Made by a program: the position numbers and the translations under genes. Shown piece after piece: positions 32,058 to 42,469 of a DNA stretch of 64,000 nt. A model generated the notes under the pieces. The model searched no databases. It was not told where the DNA came from and saw only the letters and a program-made list of their open reading frames with translations. Position 1 is the stretch's first letter. Each line of letters starts with the position of its first letter. Source of the DNA: Opeltia flavorubescens (taxonomy: Eukaryota > Ascomycota > Lecanoromycetes > Teloschistales > Teloschistaceae); NCBI GenBank assembly GCA_000442125.1, contig KE546965.1, positions 2,108,001 through 2,172,000 on the forward strand, read 5' to 3'.

Positions 32058-35000
32058 ATGACTCGCCCGACCACCCCTCCTATCCTGTCGGAACTTCGGA
32101 GCTCAACCTCTCCTACGAGCCAAGTCGCTGCCCTTCGAGCTCTGAAGGCCGATATTGTTGGCCATGATCAGAAGAAGCGGATGTGGGTTGGTTTGGGGGT
32201 GCTGGTGCCAATAGCCCGGATTCTAAACATTTCCAAAGGAGCCGGGAAACGACGAGATCCGAATGAGAATGGGACGGCACATCAACGGAGACCAGCGTCT
32301 ACCAGAAGCGAGGAAGAAGAGGCACGATTGCAAGCTATCATCGTCGTGGGTAGCTTGGCTCATGGTTCGTCTTGCCTCTTGTACAAATCAGGACTGCTTG
32401 GGATACATAAGCTAATTCATCAGTGTCGCAGGCGGCCCTGCTTATGTTCCCTCCATCAAGAGCGGCGGCGTCATTGCGCCTATGCTCTCGCTAATATCTT
32501 CGAATGAATCGTCCGCCAGCGCAGTTCTTGCTGCTCTCAGGACGTTGAACACAATTGCCGATGCTTCTGCAATCCTACCCCTTGATGCCAAGGATCATTC
32601 TAACGGGCTCTTCCAGAATATGTACACTGATGATTTCCTTACCAGCGTAGTGCAGTTACTTTCACAAAATTCCGGCTCCCATTTGGTGCAGCGGCAGCTT
32701 TCACTGACGGCCGCACTGATTGCGAAGACATGCAGAGATGAAAGCCAAAGACATATGTTGGTCCATACAGGCGTGCTTGAAGCGTTAGCGTCTAGATTAT
32801 CGGCCTTCGTCGCTGCCACAGATTCTGCGTTGTATGCCTCTCGTCGAGCTTTATTAGCCAATCCAGGTGATTTTCCATCCATCATGCAGCTACAGCTGGT
32901 GCCCATACTGGGAGCTATTGGAGCTATCCTCGATACCTCCAGATCAAGAGCTCTTCATTTCCTATCTACTCCGGCGTTGACTACCGTGTTATTAAGGCTC
33001 GAGGCCGATATGACTCTTCCACATGAAAGAAGAGCGAGTTTATGGCACCACCTTACTCCTGCATTAGCCGGAACTCGGGCTTCGTCACCTCGTCACTTGG
33101 ATCACCTTTTGCCCCAAATACCGTGCTTTCCCTGTAAGGGAACGCAGGCTGAATCGAATTTTCATCCTCCTTTTGGCGCTGCTGGTACCCCAAATAGGCA
33201 GCCATATACCGCGAAGGGACTCAACCACGCAAACGACTTAACTCATGGTCAAGCAGCAGATTCACCCCAGGAGGAAGAGAACCCCTTGATAATCTGGCTT
33301 ATCTATGTTGTTCGGGCTAGTAGCGGCTTGACGCGCTTAATGGCTGCATGGATTATCAGTCTCTTTCACTGTTCTGGACTGATCGACAGACGAAGAGACT
33401 CGAGCTTTGCAATGCTTCTAGTACCCCTGCTCGTACGATTACTGGAGAAGGAATCAACGTCGACCACTGCAGCTCAAGCAGCCTACGACATAAGCCCCCT
33501 ACGATACGCTAATCTAACAAGCCAAATGCAAGCTCCGGCTATACTGGCAACATTGATGATTGATAATATAGAGCTACAGCGCGCCGCAGTCGACGCCGGT
33601 GCTATCAAAAAGCTTGCGCAGCTGTTGAAAGAGTCCTATAATCCTCTTCCCGCTGAATCTAATCTATCACAGTGGACAGCAGATCCGTCTCCGGAGGTAG
33701 ACTCTGGTGGTATCGATGGTGAACCTTATACCGGCAACTCTTCAATCTCTGCTGCGGTGTGCCAAGTTGTCAAAACGCGAGAATCGGTTCTCCTGGCCCT
33801 AGCCTCTCTTGCCTCGATCAAAGACGAGTATCGGAAAAAGATCATCGAAAATGGGGCTGTCCTGTTCGTGATCGAGTCACTCAAGTCGTTTCATAGGTCG
33901 TTGTCAAGCGAAAGAGACGGTGATGCACAGGACGGAAGCCGCCAGGGTTCATCATCTGAAATTGACAACCCGATTGGTGTCATACTTGCCGCGTGCGGTG
34001 CTACAAGAAGTCTTTCACGATCGGTTAACACCTTACGAACAAGCCTGATGGACGCTGGAGTCGCTGCGCCGCTGTTCATCCTCCTGAAGCATAGCGATGT
34101 GAATGTCCAGGTTGCAGCTACATCTGTCATCAGTAACCTTGTCCTTGAGTTCAGCCCAATGCGTGACGTGAGCATTACAGCAGATATTCTGGAGATAATT
34201 GGGGTTTAGCTAATGGCAACAGGCAATTCTCGAAGCTGGCATTCTGAAAACGCTCTGTGACCACGCTCGTTCCATGGACCCCAACCTGAGGCTTAGCTCT
34301 GTATGGGCACTGAAGCATCTTGTCCTTTCTGCGCCGAAGCACCTGAAGAGAGAGTGTCTCGACGAGTTAGGTCCGGGCTGGCTCAAGCAACTTGTTTGCA
34401 ATGACATGGACGATTCGACATCCGCTTTCGGGGCTAGATCAAGTAGGGAGGCCAGCATTGGTACACCACTGGCAATGGGGACCCCGAATGCTGCAGGCGA
34501 ACAGGTAGATCTGCTAAATGCCCCCTACGGATCTCGAGCAGGCGGTCGTGGCCCCATTGAGGACGAGGAAGATGAGTTAAGAATGGCAGATAGTATTGGA
34601 GCGTTGAGCCGTCCAGATCTCGATCTTCAGCAAGGGGAGCGACGGCCGAGCTCGGGGCGAGCTGCTCGCGGAGGAAGTGGGTCAATTGCTCCGAACCAAT
34701 CACGGGCTGACAACCTCGCAGTACAAAAGGAAGGGCTGGATTTCATCCGAAATCTAATATGTGGTAACGACGCACTAGATATGATCGACTACCTATTTGA
34801 GGAGCTTGGACAAGACAAGATATTCGAAATGCTGACTAGTAAGCTCCAACCTCGCTTGATCAACGCTTTCAATCGAGACCGCCGGTCGCTGGAAACCAGC
34901 GTGAGACAAAGACAACCGCAGACGGATATCGTCCTCTCGGTGTGCTATATAGTGGTGCATTTAGCCGCTGGGCTCCCACGGCACCGGCAGTTGTTGATCT

Positions 35001-35260
35001 CGCAACCGGAGCTTCTGACGCTCATGCTGCCTCTGTTCGGGCATGCCCATCATGAGGTTCGGTCATGCTGTGCGTGGATCGTGATCAATCTGACATGGAT
35101 GGATGATCAGTCGGATCAGCTAAGCTGCCGAGAACGAGCGCAAAAGCTGGTGAGCCTGCGATGGTTTGAACAGCTCCAAATGCTAGAATCCGACCCGGAA
35201 TTGGACGTACGAGAACGAACGAAGACGGCATTGCATCAGATCAACCGTGCAATACGGTAA
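32058..35260 (+). CDS. GID5: GID E3 ligase scaffold subunit Gid5/Vid28 (ARMC8)
   Basis: Gid5 is the armadillo-repeat scaffold of the GID/CTLH ubiquitin ligase, which degrades gluconeogenic enzymes when glucose returns and in yeast docks substrate receptors. Exons 32058-32364, 32432-34167 and 34223-35260 give 1026 residues. Helical armadillo-type repeats run along most of the protein, for example LVPLLVRLLEKESTSTTAAQ, RAAVDAGAIKKLAQLLKES and APLFILLKHSDVNVQVAATS. The C-terminal block DFIRNLICGNDALDMIDYL, SKLQPRLINAF and HEVRSCCAWIVINLTW is diagnostic of ARMC8/Vid28. The donor of intron 1 is GTTCGT, weaker than usual. A disordered insert with many charged residues and Gly lies near residues 770-860. 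Confidence 0.92.
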
Positions 35261-36054
35261 GCCAAAGATAAATGCGTCAGAATGGCATTCCATGATTTCT
35301 ATAAGTACAGTATTCGACCTGGCGGTGTATGACTACTGGTACCTTGCACGCGTATGGCATTATGCAACACATGATTCGTTTGTTTGGCGTTGGATGTCCG
35401 GATATCAAGGAGATTACTCAAGCGAGAACTGTATCGCGCATTCAGCATTTCCCTTTGGATGAATTTGACGTAAGAGCTGGCTAGATCACAGGTTTGATCG
35501 ATGCAGATGAACTTTGCTGAGATGCCACGCTGACTACGCAAGCGGCACAACTGATAGGACAATCATGGCATAGTAGAGAAGAATATTGTTTCTGAACAAG
35601 ATTCCATAGCTGTCTTACTGGTAATCTTCGCCTATTCGTTAATTTGATGACCGTCAACTGGCCAGATAATGGCATTGTAAAAGACATATGCAATACATGC
35701 CTGGTAAGCCCAGAAGGCGCGAAGTACGTATTATCGTATCTGGCTTCCTCGGCTTGCTCCGTCGATTTCAATCAGTTATCTGCACCTATTGGCTCGGGAA
35801 TAATCGACCGTTTATACTCGTATGCGGCCATCCTTATGACGTTGTTGTGCGATCCAATGCAGAAATTTGGACCTTTAACAGACTGAAATAGATTTCTTGC
35901 ATCAATAGCATCAAAAGTCATTGACACCCATTTTGACGGTAAAGAACACCGTATCCCCAGGTCTACCTTACCGACGTAATACGGACCCTTTCGACTCACT
36001 ACTTAGCATCCACCAGCTAGAGTTCCCAGACAACTCAATTTTAGACACTCTACA
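35261..36054. other. Intergenic region between GID5 and the kinase gene
   Basis: No gene or repeat was recognised. It holds the GID5 3' end and the promoter of the fructosamine-kinase relative. Confidence 0.5.
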
Positions 36055-37154
36055 ATGCAACTTGACCCCTCCATCCTCCGCGCCCTCTCTATCGATCCTG
36101 CCATCAGCAATACAACAGTAAAAACACATGGAAGCAGCGGCTTCAACGCCACCTCCAAAATCTCCACTGCACTCAAAGATGGCACTGGGCAAAAGTCTTA
36201 TTTCATGAAAACATCGTCCTCAATTGAAAAAGCATTGATCATGTTCCAGGGTGAACATGCTTCGCTAAATGCAATTCATCAAGCCGTGCCTTCATTGTGC
36301 CCAGCCTCGTTAGCAGCCGGTGTCAGCGAGGATGGGAAGACGGCGTTTCTGGTGACGGAGTTTTTGGAGATGGGTTCTTCTTTTCCTTCTTCCTCTTCTT
36401 CTTCTACAAGCCAGAATGAAAGAGGTTCAGGTATGTCCTTAGCCGCCAAATTGGCGAAGTTGCACACTACTCCTTCCCCCGTCCCAGAGGGATACACGGA
36501 GCCTATGTTTGGGTTCCCGGAAACGACATGCTGTGGTGATACCGCGCAGCCGAATGATTATTCACGCAGCTGGGCGGATTTTTACGCGAATAATCGGCTC
36601 CTTGCTATGCTAGAGAAGTGTGAAAAGAATCAGGGGAAGGGTGATGGTCAATTCCGTAAATTGGTGGAAAGGGTGGTGAAGAAGGTGGTGCCGAGTTTGA
36701 TCGGGGATGATCGTCTGAATGGTGGGAAGGGTGTCACACCGGTGGTCGTGCATGGGGATTTGTGGAGCGGGAATCGAGGGAGAGGGCGGATAGGTGGAAA
36801 GGGAGCGGCGGAGGATGTGGTGTTCGACCCTAGTGCGGTGTATGGGCATAGTGAGTATGAGTTGGGGATCATGAATATGTTTGGTGGCTTTGGGAAGGGG
36901 TTCTTCGACGAGTATCATAAGATCTGCCCAAAGACGGATCCGGTAGACGAATATGAGGATCGGGTGAGACTTTATGAGTTGTGAGCAATATACAATCCTC
37001 CTTTTGAGTGAAACGGGAACGTGGGTAGAGAAATGACTTGCTGACGGGTGCGTACAGGTATCATCACATGAACCATTATTGCATCTTTGGTGGGAGCTAT
37101 CGATCTGGGGCTGTTTCCATCATGAAGAGCTTGCTCAAAAAATTTGGCAATTGA
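36055..37154 (+). CDS. Fructosamine/ketosamine-3-kinase family protein
   Basis: This family phosphorylates the sugar of glycated lysines so that the adduct falls off, a protein-repair reaction. Exons 36055-36980 and 37058-37154 give 340 residues. The fold is protein-kinase-like: GSSGFNATSKI near the N-terminus takes the place of the glycine loop, YFMKTS holds the ATP-binding Lys, HGDLWSGN (about residue 230) is the catalytic loop with its Asp, and VVFDPSAVYGHSEYELG carries the metal-binding Asp. The spliced end YHHMNHYCIFGGSYRSGAV is a good family match and supports the 77-nt intron. Length is somewhat above the 290-310 residues of bacterial and animal members because of a Ser-rich loop near residue 105. 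Confidence 0.93.
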
Positions 37155-37593
37155 CGGCATGTTCAAAAGACATAGAAAGCCGTCGAAGTCTCATGGTTGA
37201 AGGCAAGGATACCGTATAAATTCAGCCCTTGTACGGTGAACCGTGTCGACCGCATACCGTGGCTAGCTGATACAGAAACCGAGATCGAAGCAGCAATGTT
37301 CTGAATACGCTATCCTCTATACAACGTGATGGCATTTCATTACCTTTACAAAGAAGCATCCCAAATTCCTCGTATAAAATCTATCCGCCTCTTGACGCTT
37401 GTCGGTACCCCAAGATCCTTGTCTGAGGTGACCAGAAGGATCAGCAAATCGGAGCATGAATATCACGTCGTTCACGAAGACGAGAAATATGTTCAACGTG
37501 GAGCAACGTCAACCGTTCTCCCCTCATGAACTTACCAGAACTGGTTTCGTTTCACTAGGGGCCGCGGGCTTCGTTTATGAGGGCAGACAGTAC
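37155..37593. other. Spacer between convergent genes
   Basis: This region lies between the stop codons of two convergent genes. No supported feature was seen. Confidence 0.5.
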
Positions 37594-38972
37594 TCAGCAA
37601 GTATTCTCAACCTTCTGCTCACCGCCAGCCCGAGGCCCCAGGTCGGACCGCAGCGTCCTTGAGAAGAGCTCCAGGAGCATCTCGAAGCAGACCTTGGAGA
37701 TGTAAGGATCATAACGACCTTTGCTGAGCTCATCTCTGATGAAGGCATCTGCACACACGCTGGTCAGTCACATTGTAGGGATTGGGGTCTTGGACCGATG
37801 AAACTACTTACGTTGAGCACCAGCAATTTCATAGAAGCTGAAGCATACGTTCTTCTCGTGCAAGGTCTTGCGGATGAGATCTCGGCCTTCGGGAGGGACA
37901 TGGCCATCGGATTTACCGTGTATCTGTTTGGAAGTGTCAGAGTTCGTAAAGTAATGTAGTCCATAACAGCTGTCATCTATTCTCCAAAATATCTCTTGCT
38001 GCCAGTATTACGACGTACATTCAGCAAATCGACATAGATCACATACCATGATAATCTCGCCTTTGATATCCCCAGCTCTATCAAGACTATCGTCCTGTTT
38101 TCCCAAGCCTAAAGAATGACTATGTATATCCGTTGCAAAGTAGCAGACGGCAGCCGCGACTCGTTTGTCAAAGGCACATCTGAAGGCTAGATGTCCGCCT
38201 ATGTCTCTGTCAGCATCCCGGCTCAAGTCGTTCGCAATCCCCCATTGGTAAGGTAGGTGAGAGACAATAGGATGTTCATACCAAGGCACATGCCGGTCGC
38301 TCCTACTTTTCCGTTACAGGTAGATAGCTCCAGAAGGGTCGTTACGGATAATTCGGCATCCTCGTCATAAGCGGCAACTTTCTAAAGATTGAATGTATAT
38401 AAGTTGGGAATAGAACTAAGTTTGCAACACTCTCTAGATGACAATTATGGTATGCGAGATTCAATTACTCATTAAGATTGGGAGAATAGGGTCGTAGAGA
38501 CATGTCCCATCCGATCATACCTTTTTAATCTTGTAGGCATTCCCTTCATCCGTTCCCGGTCCATCATACGCCAATGGTTCTGGACCCGTGAATTCATGAT
38601 ACGATGACGGCGCCGCGACGATATATCCATGACCGGCAATTTGGCGAGCGAAGCGAGTAACTGGGCCGGTCACTGGATGAGATTGCATACTCGTCAAACG
38701 TGTGATCTATGCATTCTAAATCGTAGACTACAGAATGGGATAGCAAAAGGAAGTCAATAGCAAACCTTGATAGATCTCTGAAAACACGACGACGCCTGGA
38801 AAGCGGGCTTGTGGATAATTCGGGATTTTGGGGTGGAAGAGGAAGATGCCTGTTAAAGTATTATTACTCAAGAGACATTGGATAAGGGTATGAAATACGG
38901 ATTGTGTTTACGCATAATTCCGTTGCCATCGACTTTTGTAGGGACATCTTTGTGGGATTCTTCAATTAACAT
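37594..38972 (-). CDS. Dienelactone hydrolase family protein, seven exons
   Basis: This is an alpha/beta hydrolase related to carboxymethylenebutenolidase, which opens lactone rings in aromatic breakdown; the true substrate here is unknown. Minus-strand exons are 38912-38972, 38766-38849, 38521-38672, 38282-38381, 38047-38198, 37812-37923 and 37594-37748, coding 271 residues with every join in frame. The nucleophile is Cys131 in GATGMCLGGH, the acid is Asp189 in HGKSDGH, and the His is at about 221 in GAQHAFIRDELS. FPGVVVFSEIYQ and YIVAAPSSYHEFTGPEPLAYD are family landmarks. It is the most intron-rich gene of the window, with introns up to 139 nt. A transposon begins 53 bp beyond the start codon. 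Confidence 0.93.
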
Positions 38973-39018
38973 TTTGAATATATTCGTTGTAGGAATTTGA
39001 GATGATTCGGAATGATAC

Positions 39019-39025
39019 GAATGTT
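39019..39025. repeat. Left target-site duplication
   Basis: GAATGTT directly precedes the transposon and is repeated exactly at 39675-39681. Seven matching bases at both outer edges are unlikely by chance. Confidence 0.8.
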
Positions 39026-39219
39026 TATGGTCGCCCAGGTGTGCCAGATTGCCATAACTATTTACTTTTTCACTTTTGACCTTTGACTTCAGAATTCAGG
39101 CCAAATTTTACCTATTTACCCAGCCACAGCACCACTAATACTGGTCAGATTTCTATAAAAAGTGCATGCACGGAAAGCGCTCGTAATACGCTTTCAAACG
39201 AGCTACTTTATACTAGAAT
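39026..39219 (+). repeat. Left terminal inverted repeat
   Basis: It pairs with 39472-39674 along almost all its length. Key shared blocks are the outer 33 bases, GGCCAAATTTTACCTA, ACTAATACTGGTCAGATT and AAAAAGTGCATGCACGGAAA. The two copies differ mostly by transitions plus one stretch where the right copy has extra short CAAAAGT repeats. Confidence 0.85.
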
Positions 39220-39471
39220 AAGATTAGAACAGGATGTGTTATGAAGCTGTAAAGCTTGTAGTGTAAGGTAGCTTAGTAGACGTTTCGGGCTTAACGGGCT
39301 TACGGCTACTAGTGAGAAGCTAGAAGCTTGGCGTTTAAGCTTTTTGTGGTAGGTATAAAGCGCTCTAAGCCCGATTAGATATAGCTAGGGCTTAGCCCTC
39401 CTACTAGTAGAAGCCCCCTTTAAACCCCTAATAAAACTTCGCAGTTGAATAACACATCGCCACCTTATCAG

Positions 39472-39674
39472 ATTCAAGTATGAAGCAGCTCGTTTGAAAG
39501 CGCATTACGAGCGCTTTCCGTGCATGCACTTTTTATAGGAATCTGACCAGTATTAGTGGCGCTATGGCTGGGTAAGTAGGTAAAATTTGGCCTGACTATT
39601 CAAAAATCAAAAGTCAAAAGTCAAAATGAAAAAGTGAAAAAGTTATGGCAATCTGGCACACCTGGGCGACCATA
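39472..39674 (-). repeat. Right terminal inverted repeat
   Basis: This is the reverse-complement partner of the left end. It is slightly longer because of tandem copies of a short AT-rich word near 39600-39640. Confidence 0.85.
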
Positions 39675-39681
39675 GAATGTT
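39675..39681. repeat. Right target-site duplication
   Basis: GAATGTT follows the transposon directly and matches the seven bases before its left end. Confidence 0.8.
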
Positions 39682-39996
39682 GAGGATGTCGATGCCAAGA
39701 TTCCAGAGACCCCACTCTCTCGCCTGACCCTGACCTCGCCCGTTGTATTATTGGAACCGGTCCCTCATATCTGGGCAGTATCAATGCGTTCAGGTAACAA
39801 TGTACAAAAGGGGTTGAGAAGGTGTGAAAAAGAACTTGGAATAACTCCTGGACTTGAGTACATTACTGTTTCATGACTTCAAATTCCCTGCAGATTGTAG
39901 CATTTTGGGAGAATAAGGACTAGGGCAGACATATATATAATGATTTAAAACGATACAAAGGGGTATATAAATACATGACTTTTCTTAGAACACATA
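39682..39996. other. Spacer between the transposon and the sterol reductase gene
   Basis: No gene was seen. Before the insertion this DNA lay directly upstream of the dienelactone hydrolase gene, so its original promoter is probably here. Confidence 0.45.
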
Positions 39997-42034
39997 CTAG
40001 ACGATCATCAGCTCAATTTCGACTTGGATATATTCCGGGCGACTTACTGGGATGAACAGATATGGTACTTGGCGCTTGTACTCCTGCCACGCCTCTCCGT
40101 ATTTCCCCTCGCATTTCTGGATATCTCGATACGCTCGGTGACTGATCATAATGGCAAAGAACACGGGATAGAACCATGGCAACGGGCTGTTGAACCCCGT
40201 GATCAGCGCCCACGACAGCGCGAAAATCATGTCCGCAGTATAGTGGATTTTGCGCGCATAACCATCTGCTCTTATTAAAATGCCACCCTGCATTTGTTTG
40301 GGCTAAGGTTCACTTACACCATCCGTCGGCCAGGATTGACTCTCCTGCCTGCGTCTTGATCACGCGCGGGTTTTTGACAGTTTGCCACGGCAATTGTGGA
40401 AACGTTCTCCGTTCGACTAGTGTACCGCGCTCCTGCTGCCGGAACCGGTTCTTTTGGCTGTTGGCCGTGTCCCATATCCAGTAAACTACAAGATAAGTCG
40501 TGTAAAAGATTGCGAGAGCCGGCCGACTCCACTTATAATTCGAAGGCGCATGATTAGCCATGTACAGAGTGCAGTGGCAGTAGCTCAACGGCACCCCGGC
40601 AAAATTCCAAAAGATCAGCATGAACCCCCATTTTTCGTGGTACATATCCCTATCCTACGTCAGCTCAAATTTCTACACAGTTTTCCCATTCGCGTTGGCT
40701 GACCAAGTTGTAGCAATGCACTCTTCGCCTTTGGCACAAGCATTCGCGTATAGGAAATGCGCCATGACTAAGAATGCCACTTCCCAAGAGACAGATCCAA
40801 GCTGCTCGTATTGACGAGTCGCCGTGGCAGCAGAGATCAGGAAGAGTAAATACCACGGCAGTCTGACCTCGGAAAACATTTTCAAGTCGAGAAGTCCGAA
40901 CAATCGAGGATTAAGCTCCGCGCCCATGAAGAAATCGTAGATAAAACTGCCAGTCATCCGAATCTGTGCTCCTCGGTACACGGCAGAGAAATACGCGATG
41001 AACGAGATGAAGAACCCAGAGATAATGGCAACCGACATGATGGGACCAAATTCATCAAGAATCGTTTGGAGAGGGAACCAGCCGCTAACATGCAGGACTG
41101 CAGCCACGATAATGGTCGTGTAGAAAGACCAAAGTCCGGAGCAATAATAGTCGAGACGTCGACCACCTTCGTGCGGTAAGGGCTTGCCCTTGACGGTGAT
41201 CCCGGGTAAAAAGAGGTAGCAGGCTGCTTCAAAGATGAGGAACCCCCAGTATATCGCCCACGATTTAGCGTTTGGAAATGCGCCATTGTATGCCAGATTA
41301 CTAAGATGCCGAAGAAAGTCCGAGATGCTCTGATTACTCGCAGGCGTTGGTAGGTGGCCACTGTAGTATGTTGCACCGATCCATAGGTAGTACATTAGTA
41401 GAGGAAATGTGACCATCATGACACTAACGCCCAGCGAGCCGCCAAACTCGAGGGAATCTGTCAATAAAGCTGCCGGATCCTGCTTCCGAGCTAAGCACTC
41501 TCTGCATACCCATTCCGCTTCCTCTATCTCAACCACGCTTTCTGGAATCGGCGGTTTGTGGCACGATTGGTGCCATGGTGTGTTGCAGCGGTCGCAAAAG
41601 ACGATCTGATTACCAACGCGACTATCAGGTTTTTCGCAGAGTTTACATACAATGTCGCGTGATTTCGTATATCGCCTTTTGGGTTTCTTTTTCCCGTCAG
41701 CGGCGTTCTTCGCAGCTGTCATAGGCGTCCTTGGTGAAAGCGCAGAGCTAGCGTCAGCCTCCTGGTATTTCTGCACGCTCTTCCTCCTTTGCGAAACCTG
41801 CAAGTCATTACTGTCTAGCCTGCTTGCATCGAAGCTGGTATGGCGGGACTCCGGGGCATCTGAGGGCAGACGACGCGCTGGTGTTTCCACAAATCCAGGA
41901 TGGGGAGTTCTCCTACGAGACTGTCAGGAAAGGAAAGGGTAAGATGGGGAAGGGTTGAATGGGCTTGGGGCGCTAAAATCCGGAAGCATGGCATACCTTG
42001 GAGTCTCCCCGGTTTGAGCACGCGTTGAAACCAT
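39997..42034 (-). CDS. PHD finger fused to sterol C-24(28) reductase (Erg4-like)
   Basis: Erg4 performs the last step of ergosterol synthesis in the endoplasmic reticulum, reducing the C24(28) double bond. Minus-strand exons 41997-42034, 40704-41912, 40318-40649 and 39997-40265 sum to 615 residues. From about residue 168 ([12 protein letters not shown]) to the end it is a full Erg4: [61 protein letters not shown] and [13 protein letters not shown], with eight or so membrane segments. Ahead of it, at about 102-152, is a complete C4HC3 PHD zinc finger (CKLC, CDRC, WHQSC, CREC) after a basic [12 protein letters not shown] stretch. The two are in one exon and one frame without a stop. No ATG lies between them that would keep EFGG, so Erg4 seems to need the upstream part or an alternative transcript. 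PHD fingers normally read histone tails. Confidence 0.85.
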
Positions 42035-42469
42035 TGTATTGCTCCCTATTTGCAAAGCGGTAAAAAGAGAGAGATTGGATGTTATGAGGTGTGGTGCATT
42101 GTTGGCTGTGTACCTGAAGAGGATGACGGGAAGACTGCAATGTGTCGGGCTCGGTGACGCGAAAGAAGGAAATGAGGTTGTTTAGATTTTGAGCTAGATT
42201 TTGTGAGGGCTGGCACTAGTGCCAACCTAAATTCTTCACTCATGCTTCGTTGATACAGAGCATACAGGACACTCAATCCATTGCGAAGACTGATCTTGAT
42301 GCGAATACTTTACGATAATGCTTGTTTGAGTCTCAAAAAAAATCTATATTACTAGATCAAGAAGTACAATATGGTTCATACTCAGAAGGCCTATCCCCCT
42401 GCATCCGTCATTGAACGCCAATGCTTTCTAATAGACATCACAGGTATGGCATGCTTGAAAACTCCCAAA
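42035..42469. other. Spacer between the sterol reductase and RING genes
   Basis: This holds the promoter of the minus-strand sterol reductase gene and the 3' end of the RING gene. Nothing else was recognised. Confidence 0.5.

Larger units (their letters stand above)
39026..39674. mobile_element. Non-autonomous DNA transposon with ~195-bp terminal inverted repeats
   Basis: The 649-bp element begins TATGGTCGCCCAGGTGTGCC and ends with the reverse complement of that string. Its ends are inverted copies of each other over nearly 200 bp each, leaving a core of about 250 bp with no open frame of note, so it must borrow a transposase. The core is rich in AGCTT and CTTAG words. The long inverted ends and a 7-bp target duplication point loosely towards Mutator-like elements, but target length is shorter than is usual for them and the superfamily stays open. 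It sits between the dienelactone hydrolase start and the sterol reductase 3' end. Confidence 0.88.
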
